A program made the position numbers and the translations under genes. From a virus, in IMG/VR virus record IMGVR_UViG_3300006923_000008, positions 41,987 to 105,986 of that record: a stretch of DNA of 64,000 nucleotides, one strand, 5' to 3'. The notes beneath the pieces are model-generated. The model was not told the origin of the DNA. It saw only the letters and a program-made list of their open reading frames with translations, and made no database searches. Below are positions 35,944 through 44,908 of the stretch, piece by piece. Every line of letters starts with the position of its first letter. Position 1 is the stretch's first letter.

Positions 35944-35951
35944 TATAAATA
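35944..35951 (+). promoter_or_regulatory. TATAAATA late-promoter-like element
   Basis: The 86-nt AT-rich gap before the protease-scaffold gene contains TATAAATA, identical to the T4 late-promoter consensus, 26 nt before the ATG at 35978. A single match in AT-rich DNA is weak evidence. Confidence 0.4.
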
Positions 35952-35977
35952 CTTGATTAATTCTTATAAGGTTTTTT

Positions 35978-38900
35978 ATGATAAAGAAGATATGCTTTTC
36001 TCCAAATAATTACGATATAGAGACACATACGCACGAGGCCGTATGTGCAAATCCTGTTATCGTAAAACGATTTACAAAGTTGGCAAAAAGCCTTCGTAAT
36101 ATTGCTCCCAAGTCTGACGACTTTCTATATTTTTCGATCATTTTTTTAAAGGCCGCAGAGTCAGCCCTTATAGACGGAGAGGGAAAGATAAAGAAAGTAG
36201 GAAAGGAAGACGCCTGGGGCTTTTTCGATCAAAACTGGAAGTGGCATGGCAATGTTCCTGCTCACAAAAATAATAATTCCGATATATTCCCCGAATCTGA
36301 GCTAAAAAAGGCTACATCAAAATGGATAGGCCTCCCGCTTTGTAGAGACCACGAATCAAGCTCTGTAGACGGAATACGAGGAATCATTCTAGATACCCAT
36401 TACGATGAGAAGTTTAAGCAGGTCGTTGGACTCTGCGCCCTTGATAAGGTCAACTATCCAGACCTTGCCAGGAAGGTTGAAACCGGAATGGTTCGATACG
36501 GATCAATGGGTACAGCAGTAGAAACCTCTATCTGCTCAGATTGCCAAAACAAAGCAACAAATCAAAATGAATACTGCAAGTGCATCTCAAGCAGGGCTGC
36601 TCATGGAGAGGTCAATGTTGGGCTCAAGCCAATTGAGTACAGCCTAGTGGTTCAGCCTGCAGAGCCTGGAGCAGTCCTTCTAAAGTGTATAGCCTCCTTG
36701 CAGGAATACAAAAAAGAATTTACAAATTATGGTGTAGACAATGTTTCTGAAATGTTAGGAAGGCTTAGCCTTAAGCAAGCGGAACATTTGGATGGCATAA
36801 TGAAAACTGCCTGCGGAGATAATAGCTGCTCCGTAGATGATAGAGACCGTATTGTAAGAAGTTTTCTAGAAAATAATGGTCTTTTAAAGACTTCATTTAC
36901 TGACGAATCAGAAGAGGCAAGAAACATAGCAGAAACCCTAAAGACAATGCCCGATGCGGCTAGTCTTTTGGGAGATCCAAATGTCAATGATGATGTCAAG
37001 AGAGTCATCAAGATGCTTATGGGGGAGCTGGAAGAGAAATTCCGACCAGATCTCTCTGGCACAAACAGAGAGGAGTTTTCATCTTATGAAAACTCAGACG
37101 GAAGAGGTCCAGGCGATGTTGCAGAGCAAAGCGCTGCAACATCTAGAATAGGACTTCTTGGCGGCGGAGATACAGGGGACCAGCCTGACTTCGCTGGTGA
37201 TGAGGATGATATTTTAAGTTTTCCGGCCAGTGGAGAGCCCGCTGTTTCGGTAATTAGCAGTAAGCAAGATCAACACGTTAAAACTGCCAATAATGGTGAT
37301 AGCAGCGATTTTGTTAACGACTTTTCAATTAATTCAATAGTGGAGGATATTATGAACGAGTCAAGATTGAGGAAGAGAGCTGAGCTACGCCGTAGAATTG
37401 CTTACATGCAGGGCGGCTCAGAGGGTGCGGAGCCTAACACATTTAAGAGTGAGCCTACCGATGCGCAGAGCAAAGATAAGCAAATGCTACAGACAGGAAG
37501 CATGGGCGGAGATTCCGGCATGTTCCCTGGCGACAAGGAGACAAAGGAGAAGCTGAGTCGAGCTCAACTCCAAGAGCGTAAGCTAAAGCGTTTGGCTTAC
37601 ATGCAAGGCGGATCCGAAGGCGCTGAGCCCAACACCTACAAGAGTGAGCCGCAAACTTATGGCGATGACAAGCACATGCTACAGACAGGAAGCATGGGTG
37701 GAGATTCCGGCATGTTCCCTGGCGACAAGGAGGTCAAAGAGAAGATGAGCCGAGCAGCTTACAATGGCCCCGGGCTAAGCACAAGATTCTCTGTGAAAAG
37801 AGCTCTCAATGGAGCCGTAGACAAGAAGGCGAGTCTCCTAGAGGTTTTTGCTGGAGACAAGAGGGTGATCGCGGCTACTGGCCAAGAGATCTTTGGGCCC
37901 AGCCTAGAGGATAACTGGGAGTGGCTAAAGAGCCGTGATTACGGTCGCGAGGTTTGTTCTCAAATTCGCATTGCTGGATTAACTCATGTTACCAGCTTGC
38001 TTAAGACTGCTCAGGAGTTGCCTGCTGCACCGGAGGAGGCTGCTATGCCTCCAATGGAAGCAGAAATGCCGATGGAAGCAGAAATGCCGATGGAAGACGA
38101 AATGCCGATGGAGCTAGACGCTGAAATGCCGATGGACGAAGAGCCGGAAGAGCCCGGAACTGCAGTCGACAATAGGCTGGCTGAAATGGAGCAGCTAATC
38201 GATGAGGTCAGAGATCTTGTTAGCGAGCTTGAGGATGGAAGGACTGCAGATGTAGACGTCAATGTCTTTACCGGAGAAGAAGGCGCTGCTGCAGAGGGTG
38301 CTGATGCAGAAATGACAGCACTATCATCTAAGATGCTTACCAATCTGAAGACGGCCTTCGAGCGTCTTGATGGATCTGCAGATGAGCTCTCTATGGTGGC
38401 AGAAACCTTTGATAATATTAGCAAGCTATCCTCTGCTCAGAAAATTGAGTTTAGAAAGCTTGCAAGTGATGCGATTAAGGACGCTGATAGGGCGACCGGT
38501 GAGGCGAAGGCAATTGTTCGACTTGCAATGGATATGGCAGAAGATTTCGCTCCGACAGAGGATATGGCTGTGGATTCAACTGTTAATCTTGCTGATGACC
38601 TTATGGATGATCCAGCAGCGGAAGAACCAATGGAAGACCTCGCGGATGATGGCACAGAAGAGCTGGTTACTGCGGCTATGCAGCTAAGAAGGGATCGCCG
38701 GGAAGCCATCCTAAAGCAAGCGGAAAGTAGATTCGCAGCCGACAAGCTAAATAAGAAAGCAATGGACGAAGACTCTGACGAAATGGGAGCAGAATCCTGC
38801 GCTGACGATGCGGTTGTTAACGAAGCTGCTGATGCGGTTGTTAACGAAGCTGACGATGCGGTTGTTAACGAAGCTGCTGATGCGGTTGTTAACGAAGCTG

Positions 38901-39292
38901 AGGATGATCTAGAAGTTGAGGCTTCCGATAAGAGTGGAGCACTAAAGGCTGCGCTTGCGAGTAAGATGGAAGAGAAGCGTGCAAATGAAGCTAGGGAAGA
39001 ATATCGAATCAAGCTTCGTAGAGCGTATGATGTTGGTCTAGAAATGCAAACCAAGGGTCTGTTGCCGTCATCTAAGGCTTCTTTGGACCGACAGGTAGAT
39101 GAGATCATGTCTTTCGACAACAATGCCTTTGAGGCGTTTAAGAGGAGCATTGCAAGCGCACGCTCAGTTGGGACAGTTAAGATTGCATCTGATCTCGGCG
39201 GCCTAAATATTGGCGTTAAAACTGAAGATAACACTGCAAGCGTGCCGGGGCCTATGTCTGCCGATTCCCTATCTTCACTCTGGGACGAGTAA
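35978..39292 (+). CDS. Prohead protease fused to acidic scaffold
   Basis: The protein has 1104 residues. Residues about 60-240 resemble a phage prohead protease: H125 in PLCRDHESSSVDG and S176 in RYGSMGTAVE lie 51 residues apart, as in HK97-type serine proteases. A cysteine cluster (CSDCQNK, CKC) near 186-205 could bind zinc. From about 460 onward the protein is a scaffold-like acidic region with repeats: a duplicated 60-residue Gly/Met block, Met/Glu/Pro repeats near 690, and four 8-residue repeats near 945-975, then a coiled C-terminus. Protease-scaffold fusions cut themselves out of the prohead. An internal start at 37352 could make the scaffold alone. Confidence 0.8.
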   Translation: MIKKICFSPNNYDIETHTHEAVCANPVIVKRFTKLAKSLRNIAPKSDDFLYFSIIFLKAAESALIDGEGKIKKVGKEDAWGFFDQNWKWHGNVPAHKNNNSDIFPESELKKATSKWIGLPLCRDHESSSVDGIRGIILDTHYDEKFKQVVGLCALDKVNYPDLARKVETGMVRYGSMGTAVETSICSDCQNKATNQNEYCKCISSRAAHGEVNVGLKPIEYSLVVQPAEPGAVLLKCIASLQEYKKEFTNYGVDNVSEMLGRLSLKQAEHLDGIMKTACGDNSCSVDDRDRIVRSFLENNGLLKTSFTDESEEARNIAETLKTMPDAASLLGDPNVNDDVKRVIKMLMGELEEKFRPDLSGTNREEFSSYENSDGRGPGDVAEQSAATSRIGLLGGGDTGDQPDFAGDEDDILSFPASGEPAVSVISSKQDQHVKTANNGDSSDFVNDFSINSIVEDIMNESRLRKRAELRRRIAYMQGGSEGAEPNTFKSEPTDAQSKDKQMLQTGSMGGDSGMFPGDKETKEKLSRAQLQERKLKRLAYMQGGSEGAEPNTYKSEPQTYGDDKHMLQTGSMGGDSGMFPGDKEVKEKMSRAAYNGPGLSTRFSVKRALNGAVDKKASLLEVFAGDKRVIAATGQEIFGPSLEDNWEWLKSRDYGREVCSQIRIAGLTHVTSLLKTAQELPAAPEEAAMPPMEAEMPMEAEMPMEDEMPMELDAEMPMDEEPEEPGTAVDNRLAEMEQLIDEVRDLVSELEDGRTADVDVNVFTGEEGAAAEGADAEMTALSSKMLTNLKTAFERLDGSADELSMVAETFDNISKLSSAQKIEFRKLASDAIKDADRATGEAKAIVRLAMDMAEDFAPTEDMAVDSTVNLADDLMDDPAAEEPMEDLADDGTEELVTAAMQLRRDRREAILKQAESRFAADKLNKKAMDEDSDEMGAESCADDAVVNEAADAVVNEADDAVVNEAADAVVNEAEDDLEVEASDKSGALKAALASKMEEKRANEAREEYRIKLRRAYDVGLEMQTKGLLPSSKASLDRQVDEIMSFDNNAFEAFKRSIASARSVGTVKIASDLGGLNIGVKTEDNTASVPGPMSADSLSSLWDE
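37352..39292 (+). CDS. Nested scaffold protein from an internal start (candidate)
   Basis: An in-frame ATG at residue 459 of the protease-scaffold gene is preceded by GTGGAGG (37340-37346) with a 5-nt spacer, a site better than many true starts here. It would give a 646-residue acidic protein starting MNESRLRKRAELRRRIAYM, exactly where the repetitive scaffold region begins. Phage lambda makes its scaffold Nu3 by the same device inside the protease gene C. Translation from here is inferred, not shown. Confidence 0.5.
   Translation: MNESRLRKRAELRRRIAYMQGGSEGAEPNTFKSEPTDAQSKDKQMLQTGSMGGDSGMFPGDKETKEKLSRAQLQERKLKRLAYMQGGSEGAEPNTYKSEPQTYGDDKHMLQTGSMGGDSGMFPGDKEVKEKMSRAAYNGPGLSTRFSVKRALNGAVDKKASLLEVFAGDKRVIAATGQEIFGPSLEDNWEWLKSRDYGREVCSQIRIAGLTHVTSLLKTAQELPAAPEEAAMPPMEAEMPMEAEMPMEDEMPMELDAEMPMDEEPEEPGTAVDNRLAEMEQLIDEVRDLVSELEDGRTADVDVNVFTGEEGAAAEGADAEMTALSSKMLTNLKTAFERLDGSADELSMVAETFDNISKLSSAQKIEFRKLASDAIKDADRATGEAKAIVRLAMDMAEDFAPTEDMAVDSTVNLADDLMDDPAAEEPMEDLADDGTEELVTAAMQLRRDRREAILKQAESRFAADKLNKKAMDEDSDEMGAESCADDAVVNEAADAVVNEADDAVVNEAADAVVNEAEDDLEVEASDKSGALKAALASKMEEKRANEAREEYRIKLRRAYDVGLEMQTKGLLPSSKASLDRQVDEIMSFDNNAFEAFKRSIASARSVGTVKIASDLGGLNIGVKTEDNTASVPGPMSADSLSSLWDE
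37398..37744 (+). repeat. Two imperfect direct repeats of about 145-150 nt in the scaffold
   Basis: The blocks at about 37398-37551 and 37597-37744 both encode YMQGGSEGAEPNT, then SEP, then MLQTGSMGGDSGMFPGDKE. The second half is nearly identical at DNA level (37486-37535 against 37679-37728). This looks like a domain duplication in the flexible scaffold region. Confidence 0.85.
38807..38902 (+). repeat. Four 24-nt tandem repeats in the scaffold
   Basis: Four nearly identical in-frame units begin at 38807, 38831, 38855 and 38879, each encoding DAVVNEA plus Ala, Asp or Glu. They alternate between GCT-GCT and GCT-GAC endings, which suggests duplication of a two-unit block. A second microrepeat encoding EAEMPM lies at about 38052-38135. 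Confidence 0.9.
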
Positions 39293-39301
39293 GGAGAAGT
39301 C

Positions 39302-39814
39302 ATGTATAGCCTAAAAAAGAATGGAGATAATATTGCTCAGGAATTTGCAGGGCTATTGAAGGGCGCCGCACCGCGCACTCCAGCCAAGGAAGCCGTTGTT
39401 AAGACGGCTTCCTTGGAGGAGGCTCCTGCGGAAGCTGAAAATGTTGTTTCAGATTCTGAGCTAGAAGACCTAATTTTGGACTCCGAAGAAGAGAGGGAGC
39501 ATTATGCTTCCGATTTAATTGATGTTTCAGGACTAGACTCTTACGCAAGTGAAGGCTTAGTTCTGACTGCAAGAGCAAAACATATTATCGATGGTCTCAA
39601 GAAGATTTCTAAAGATCTAAGTAATAAGGGAGAGTCTTTTGCTGCGGATGTAGTAGAGGCTACTGCAAAGAGCATAATTGGAGACTTCAAAAAAGAAGCA
39701 GCGAAAAAGACCGAGATAACTGACTCTTTGAGCAAAATGGCAAAAGAGTTAAGCGATTCTGGGGATCAGTTTGCTGCGGACATGGTTCTTTCTACTATGA
39801 GTAAAATTGCTTAA
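39302..39814 (+). CDS. Small protein with two C-terminal helical repeats
   Basis: This 170-residue protein has an AAGGAG site. The first half is Ala/Glu-rich and flexible. The second half holds two related helical units: ISKDLSNKGESFAADVVEAT at about 98-120 and MAKELSDSGDQFAADMVLST at about 145-168. They match the G-x(3)-(E/A)A motif found at the ends of other proteins here. It follows the scaffold gene by 9 nt and is followed by a terminator, so it may be a minor scaffold or head protein. Confidence 0.77.
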   Translation: MYSLKKNGDNIAQEFAGLLKGAAPRTPAKEAVVKTASLEEAPAEAENVVSDSELEDLILDSEEEREHYASDLIDVSGLDSYASEGLVLTARAKHIIDGLKKISKDLSNKGESFAADVVEATAKSIIGDFKKEAAKKTEITDSLSKMAKELSDSGDQFAADMVLSTMSKIA

Positions 39815-39840
39815 AGAAATTTCCTATTAATAGTAAAATA

Positions 39841-39872
39841 AAAAGGGAGGAGAGTTATCTCCTCCCTTTTTT
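39841..39872 (+). terminator. Intrinsic terminator 14 nt before the next start
   Basis: A 13-bp perfect stem (39841-39853 AAAAGGGAGGAGA pairing with 39858-39870) with loop GTTA and a T-run. The ribosome binding site and TTG start of the next gene follow at once. Confidence 0.88.
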
Positions 39873-39886
39873 AATGGAGAAATAAA

Positions 39887-40579
39887 TTGCTAAAAGTTAT
39901 TCATAGTGGTAACGCTCTTCCTATGAGTCTTTCTGTTGATCCAACCGCAGAGTTTGAGCCAGGAATGTTTGCTCAACTTGGACTGATAGGAAATGATATA
40001 GTTGCCAGTGTAAGTGATGGAACAGCTCCATTAGGAATCATAGATGATGTTAGAACATCCGCATTTACTAGCGCACAGGTAGACGAAGTTATATTGGTAG
40101 ACGCTCAAGCATCGACTATTGATGCAAATGGAAAACGAGTATCCACAGTTGATGTAACTGGAGTTCTTGAGTATCCCAATATTATAGACAATAGCTTTAC
40201 TGCAACTACTTCTGTTGTTTTGAATTCTGTAAATGGAATCGTTACCATTCCCGCTGGAACTGAGCCAAACTATGACTCAACAGAAGACGGAACGAATGAC
40301 AGCTTTAGAATCATAGTAAACTATATTTACAGAATAGCCGGAAAGCCCGGTGATGATACTACAGTTGGAAGTGGCCGAATAACGATCCATTATCAACGTG
40401 GAATATATGCTACTGATCAATTTGACACAACTCAAGCCTACCCGCTAAACACAACTCTTTATATTGGGCTAGACGGGAAGCTTACCTCCTCTCAGCCTAC
40501 CGAAAGCCATCCTGGCGTTGCAATTTGTACGGGGCCGCCGTCCTCCTCCATTGGCACATTAGAGTTCATGTTACTTTAG
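39887..40579 (+). CDS. Possible head decoration or structural protein
   Basis: This 230-residue protein starts at a TTG with GGAG 7 nt upstream. No nearby ATG fits. The sequence is beta-rich and acidic, typical of capsid surface or stabilising proteins (ASVSDGTAPLGIIDDVRTSA, then VILVDAQASTIDANGK, then LYIGLDGKLTS). The phrase about a shifted value being 'reset' near the end (HPGVAICTG) matches the style of head decoration proteins that resemble the 211-residue gene downstream. The family is not named with certainty. Confidence 0.7.
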   Translation: MLKVIHSGNALPMSLSVDPTAEFEPGMFAQLGLIGNDIVASVSDGTAPLGIIDDVRTSAFTSAQVDEVILVDAQASTIDANGKRVSTVDVTGVLEYPNIIDNSFTATTSVVLNSVNGIVTIPAGTEPNYDSTEDGTNDSFRIIVNYIYRIAGKPGDDTTVGSGRITIHYQRGIYATDQFDTTQAYPLNTTLYIGLDGKLTSSQPTESHPGVAICTGPPSSSIGTLEFMLL

Positions 40580-40587
40580 CATTAAAC

Positions 40588-40594
40588 TACTAAT
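40588..40594 (+). promoter_or_regulatory. TACTAAT motif
   Basis: Lies 8 nt after the preceding stop and 36 nt before the ATG at 40631. AT-rich DNA follows. Confidence 0.33.
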
Positions 40595-40630
40595 TATTTA
40601 ATTTTTATTGATATTCTCTTGGAGCAAGAT

Positions 40631-41017
40631 ATGAAAAACCTTTGGAGCAAGGAAGACCTCGCAAATTTTAATGATAGCGAAGTATTTAAAGAGCTAGAAA
40701 CACGAGTTATTGATACAGTAAAGCGTGCTGAAATTTTAAATAGAAAAATCGCAGAAGAGCAAACGGAGCAAAGCCTTAAAGCTATAAACGAGGCGGCAAA
40801 AGGTGCTGCAGACTCCCTGGCAAAGGTTGATGAGGCAGCTGCAAATCTCGCAGATGATCCTGAGGCTGAAGAAGAAGACGATGATGTAACTGAAGAGGTT
40901 TTGGAAGAGCTACGCTTATTGGCGCAAGAAGCTATAAACAAAAACGATATCAAGCTAGCCTACAAGATAGAGCGAACTATCGATGAGATTTCAGAACGAG
41001 AAATAATATGCAAATAA
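40631..41017 (+). CDS. Small acidic coiled-coil protein
   Basis: The ATG at 40631 has GGAG 6 nt upstream. A TTG 12 nt earlier is in frame but would place the ribosome binding site inside the gene. The protein has 128 residues and is nearly all helical and acidic, with an EEEDDDVTEE segment near 85. It overlaps the next gene by 10 nt. It is possibly a scaffold-like or virion assembly helper; no family is recognised. Confidence 0.74.
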   Translation: MKNLWSKEDLANFNDSEVFKELETRVIDTVKRAEILNRKIAEEQTEQSLKAINEAAKGAADSLAKVDEAAANLADDPEAEEEDDDVTEEVLEELRLLAQEAINKNDIKLAYKIERTIDEISEREIICK

Positions 41018-43122
41018 ACAAAGTATCTGACACTTCATCTCTTGACTCTTTCTTTGAAACGATGGACCGCTTCAATAAGAAGGCGGGATTATTCTCTAGC
41101 CTTGATGAGTTGATGGCCGGAGGATCCAAGCTTACAAAAATAAAGGGCCTTACGGGCCCAGGCGCAAAGGTTCTTAAGCAAATTGGCCCAGAAGTAGAAG
41201 TGAAGGCTATTTTGCAAGCCTTTGAAGATGGAAACAATACTCTTCTCGGCTCTCAATATAGAAGTGGAAATGAAGAGATAAAAGCTTTGATCTACCATCT
41301 GATGGAAGAGGGAGGAGATCTTAGCGCACTAACAAGAAAAAGTAAAGCAGATTTGGTCGTTGATTACAGACGTTCCAAAAATCTTCCTGCGGTTCAGTCG
41401 CCTTCTTCTGTTGCAGTCCGCTCTGCACCTAGTGCTCCTATGGGTCGCCAAACTCTGGAGAGTCTAGCCGAAGAGTTTCCTTTTGCCAAAAGAGTCCTGA
41501 GAGCAACAGGAAAAGAGACCGGTCCCACAATAGACGCCATTCTTGATGAGCATACTAACATATGGGAGTACGCAAGCACTGTCACGAATGGCCTAAGAGC
41601 AGAAGGAAAGGCTGACCCTACACAGCTTAAAGAACTAACTAATGCTATTGCCGGAAGCAGAGCTAGGATAGACACTGTTCTAACTCAGAAAGTTGATGAA
41701 CTTGATAGCCTAATGTTGACTGCCCCTAAGGATCTGCCGAAAGATGGAGCTAAAGCTGCAGAAAATATTCTTAGAGAAACTGCAGAGAGAATGTATAAGG
41801 CCTCTGAGGAATCTGTCGAAATGGCAGCTAAGAAGCTAGCCGAGATGGAGAAGGCACTTGCCGATGCTTCTAAGAAGACTGGAAACAAAGCGTTAATGGA
41901 TCCCGCGAAAGATCCCCTGAAGACTATTCAGCGGGCAAAAGAAGATACAATCGCGTCGATCAAAGCTCTTGAAAAGAAGTCTCAGAAGTCACCCCTTTTA
42001 AGCAGAATTAGGAAGGCCGGTTGGGCAGTATCTCTCCTAAAGATCCTAGGATTTGCAGGACTTGTAGGAGCCGGAGTTATGGGCGCCAAATATCTAATGA
42101 GAGATGACGATACAGGCTCAGTTGGCGGAGCGCCAGGAGCATCAGGAGCTCGTGGAGATATCGGCGGAGCTTCAGCGACTACTGAAGACGCTATAAAACG
42201 CTATCTAGAAACCGGAGATACATCGGCTTTAGCCAAAGCACTACAAGGATCAAGATTTAGTAATCTTATGATTTTTCCCGAGCCCATAGATGGACTTAGC
42301 TTCGCATTTTTTGACTCAGGAAGGCTGAAGAGTCCAGGCGAGCGGGTACTTCTACCTACACACCCGGAGACCTTGACGATCTTAAGGTCTTTTACAAGTG
42401 GGCCGGGAATGATGGTTTATAATTACGAACGCAGCAAAGTATCCAATCCCCAAAGTGCATTAAACAAATCTGTTCAGGTAATTTACCAGTATGGATTTTA
42501 CGCCACGTCACTCGGCAACACTAGGGCCAGAAAGTATATAATGGGCAGACCATTTAGGGCATTCCCTAAAAGAAAATTTCTAGGAAGAAGGGGCGAAGGG
42601 CTATCTCCGGCACAACAGAAAGATAGGCGGCCAGAAAGGTTCCTGAGAACATCAAGTGATTCAGATAGACTTCAAAAATTAAATACTTTTAAGAAAGTAT
42701 CTTCAAATAATTCTAATTCTACTAATAATCATCAAAATACTGATGTAACACTGTTTAAAGAAGCAGATGAAACATCAAAGTCTTATTGTAAAGATGCCGT
42801 TAAGGATCTCAATAATAATGACAAAGAAGTCCGAGAGTATTTTACAGGTCTAGGTAGACTGTATGATGAAAAATCGGAAAATCCCAAAACAGATTTTGGT
42901 TCTCTTTATAACATAACAGATGGTTCTGGTTCTGAACTGGTTAATTCTGCTCATCCAAAGTCGGTAGTAATCTTAGATTCTATTGGCAACGGAGGACTCG
43001 TAGAAAACGGATTAGAGCAAAAAGAACAAAGTGAAGGTGTCGCAATGAGCGCCCCCACTGGAAATTATAGATCTAATTACGCTTGGGTACGTAATATGTT
43101 AGAGAAGAAGGGAAGCAAATAA
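41008..43122 (+). CDS. Virion-module protein with one central membrane segment
   Basis: The protein has 704 residues. The N-terminal 330 residues are helical, with coiled-coil segments near 210-310. A hydrophobic stretch at about 337-360 (WAVSLLKILGFAGLVGAGVM) is a probable membrane segment or fusion helix. A Gly-rich linker follows, then a compact domain at about 400-510 and a polar Ser/Asn-rich tail. A large phage protein with one membrane segment next to the capsid genes could be an ejected internal protein, but no family is recognised. Confidence 0.76.
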   Translation: MQINKVSDTSSLDSFFETMDRFNKKAGLFSSLDELMAGGSKLTKIKGLTGPGAKVLKQIGPEVEVKAILQAFEDGNNTLLGSQYRSGNEEIKALIYHLMEEGGDLSALTRKSKADLVVDYRRSKNLPAVQSPSSVAVRSAPSAPMGRQTLESLAEEFPFAKRVLRATGKETGPTIDAILDEHTNIWEYASTVTNGLRAEGKADPTQLKELTNAIAGSRARIDTVLTQKVDELDSLMLTAPKDLPKDGAKAAENILRETAERMYKASEESVEMAAKKLAEMEKALADASKKTGNKALMDPAKDPLKTIQRAKEDTIASIKALEKKSQKSPLLSRIRKAGWAVSLLKILGFAGLVGAGVMGAKYLMRDDDTGSVGGAPGASGARGDIGGASATTEDAIKRYLETGDTSALAKALQGSRFSNLMIFPEPIDGLSFAFFDSGRLKSPGERVLLPTHPETLTILRSFTSGPGMMVYNYERSKVSNPQSALNKSVQVIYQYGFYATSLGNTRARKYIMGRPFRAFPKRKFLGRRGEGLSPAQQKDRRPERFLRTSSDSDRLQKLNTFKKVSSNNSNSTNNHQNTDVTLFKEADETSKSYCKDAVKDLNNNDKEVREYFTGLGRLYDEKSENPKTDFGSLYNITDGSGSELVNSAHPKSVVILDSIGNGGLVENGLEQKEQSEGVAMSAPTGNYRSNYAWVRNMLEKKGSK

Positions 43123-43185
43123 CCTAGATAGATGTAAGCAATTTCGTTTATATTTAAAAGTAAAATACTTTAAGGAGATTTTAAA

Positions 43186-43821
43186 ATGGCTCTTAAACTA
43201 CTAAATCCCGGATTACGACCGCTAGGTCAGTTCGATCTTGAGGATGATACTATGGGCACCCTTGAGGGCGGCGAGCATGTTGGTCTAGACGCAACTGCCG
43301 TTGGCGCTGAAGGTTATGCTGCAGACGTTTCAAGCGGAGGCCCCTTCGTTGGTGCCGACCTCGCCGGAAACCGTGCGAGTGTTAAGTTTGATGTTGGTTC
43401 CCGCGTAGCCGGCGAACTATCTGGTCTTGCCGATGAAGGTACCACTGGCTACGGAACTCTATTCGGTCGCACCATCGGTGCCAGCGCCGGACGGACGACT
43501 GTTGTTAACGGCGCGGTCGTCGTAGGCCCCACCACAGAGAGAGGCTCAGGCAAGGTAACCGTTTGGTCACAGTCTGGTCTTTACGCCGTTGATGGCGCTG
43601 CTGCTACCGATGCAGCCTCACCGCTTTCTGGTGCGACAGCTGTAAATGATGCTGTTCACGCTGATGCGGCTGGCCTCCTGACCACTGCTACTACTGCAAC
43701 TCAGGTCGCAATTTTCGTTGGACACATGGCAGATACGTCACTTGTCTCCACCACTAACACTGCTGTAGGTAACGCAAAGACCATCGAGGCTTCCGCAATC
43801 TACCTACTAGATCCGCGATAA
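43186..43821 (+). CDS. Head decoration or stabilisation protein (probable)
   Basis: The protein has 211 residues, is Gly/Ala/Val/Thr-rich and beta-rich, and has a strong AAGGAG site. It lies 14 nt before the major capsid gene, the usual place for a capsid-stabilising protein, and its segments KVTVWSQSGLYAVDG and AIFVGHMADT match the beta-rich style of such proteins. Codons are richer in C and G at third positions than in neighbouring genes, as in the capsid gene, which fits high expression. The assignment rests on context. Confidence 0.75.
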   Translation: MALKLLNPGLRPLGQFDLEDDTMGTLEGGEHVGLDATAVGAEGYAADVSSGGPFVGADLAGNRASVKFDVGSRVAGELSGLADEGTTGYGTLFGRTIGASAGRTTVVNGAVVVGPTTERGSGKVTVWSQSGLYAVDGAAATDAASPLSGATAVNDAVHADAAGLLTTATTATQVAIFVGHMADTSLVSTTNTAVGNAKTIEASAIYLLDPR

Positions 43822-43835
43822 GTTAGGAGTATAAA

Positions 43836-44843
43836 ATGACAAATCTATTTAACACACATGGTGAGATCAATGCCTCTAACGTACAAGAGGCTCTATCACA
43901 GATCGTCAAGTATGCTTCAATCATCGAAGATCTTCAGCCGTCAAGTAACGCTCAGGCCGCAGCGCCTAGCCTAAATGATGGTCAGAGAGATGAGATGATC
44001 AAGCAGGCTCTAATGACGCAAGAAGGCAAGATTGCTCTAGGTCAAGCGATGGCGAACCCGATTCGTCGCAACCTTGACTATCAGGGTGTGGCGCGTAAGG
44101 CTCTCGTAGTCGATCCGCTTCCCCAGGGTGCTCTTCCGGTTTACGACCGTGATATCGATGTAGCGGCTGTTGTTGTTTCCAGCAACGGTGCAGCTCCTGA
44201 GTCACGCGTATTCGGTGACCGCGTAAACGTTCCCGAGTTTGAGGTTGTCTCAAACCCGACCGTTCGCATCGCGGAAGTCAAGCGTCGTCGGTTCAACGTG
44301 ATCGATCGTGCCCAGCAGAAGGCTCGTCAGGAAATTCAGGCTCACGAGGATGCTAACGTATTCTCCGCGCTTGAGTTCGCTGGTGACTCTACTCAGGGTG
44401 GTGAGAACGCGGCTGTAGACCTATCCCCCGCTGGTACTTCACTTGAGAAAGACGGTCTCATCAACCTCAAGCGCCAGATTGACCGCTGGGACTTGGTAAC
44501 CTCCAAGTACTTCCTAAACATCAATGAGTTCACCGACATTCTCACCTGGGAATCTGCTGGTAACACAAACTCACAGGTTGACCCCGTCACCCAGCGTGAG
44601 TTGCTACAGACCGGTCTTTACGGCCACGTCTTTGGCGCTGACATCATTGTGTCCAAGGTTGTTCCTTCAGGCCGTGCATTCGCTTGTGCGGATCCTGAGT
44701 TCGTCGGCGTAATGCCTGTCCGTCAGGACATCGAGGTACTACCTGCTGATGAGCCGAAGCAGCTGAAATTAGGTTGGGTCGTGAATGAAATAATCGGAGT
44801 CGGTATTGTTAACCCCCGAGGCGTTGCAACTGGTACTGTGTAA
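43836..44843 (+). CDS. Major capsid protein (HK97 fold)
   Basis: The protein has 335 residues. Features of the HK97-fold capsid protein are a helical N-terminal arm (about 1-80), then QGALPVYDRDIDVAAVVVSS, the long spine-helix region KVKRRRFNVIDRAQQKARQE in outline (about 147-175), a P-domain around GLINLKRQIDRWDLVTSKYF, and a beta-rich C-terminus typical of the A-domain (FGADIIVSKVVPSGRAFAC). The gene has capsid-like, more GC-rich codon use, an AGGAG site and a strong terminator after it. It should form the icosahedral shell around the scaffold made upstream. Confidence 0.9.
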   Translation: MTNLFNTHGEINASNVQEALSQIVKYASIIEDLQPSSNAQAAAPSLNDGQRDEMIKQALMTQEGKIALGQAMANPIRRNLDYQGVARKALVVDPLPQGALPVYDRDIDVAAVVVSSNGAAPESRVFGDRVNVPEFEVVSNPTVRIAEVKRRRFNVIDRAQQKARQEIQAHEDANVFSALEFAGDSTQGGENAAVDLSPAGTSLEKDGLINLKRQIDRWDLVTSKYFLNINEFTDILTWESAGNTNSQVDPVTQRELLQTGLYGHVFGADIIVSKVVPSGRAFACADPEFVGVMPVRQDIEVLPADEPKQLKLGWVVNEIIGVGIVNPRGVATGTV

Positions 44844-44871
44844 GTCACATAACTAGCTGAAAACACTAGAT

Positions 44872-44908
44872 AAAAGGCCCCAGAGGAAACTCTGGGGCCT
44901 TTTCTTTT
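44872..44908 (+). terminator. Strong terminator after the major capsid gene
   Basis: A 14-bp perfect stem (44872-44885 AAAAGGCCCCAGAG pairing with 44890-44903), a GAAA tetraloop and a T-rich tail. It insulates the capsid operon from the endonuclease gene. Confidence 0.93.

Noticed and set aside
38437-39303. A 288-codon minus-strand frame opposite the scaffold
   Set aside because: Its Ser/Ala repeats are the mirror of the plus-strand acidic repeats, and it lacks a start context, so it is a shadow.
41008-43122. Tape measure protein
   Set aside because: It has one membrane-like segment and coiled coils, but it is short for a tape measure and lies in the head module before the capsid gene.
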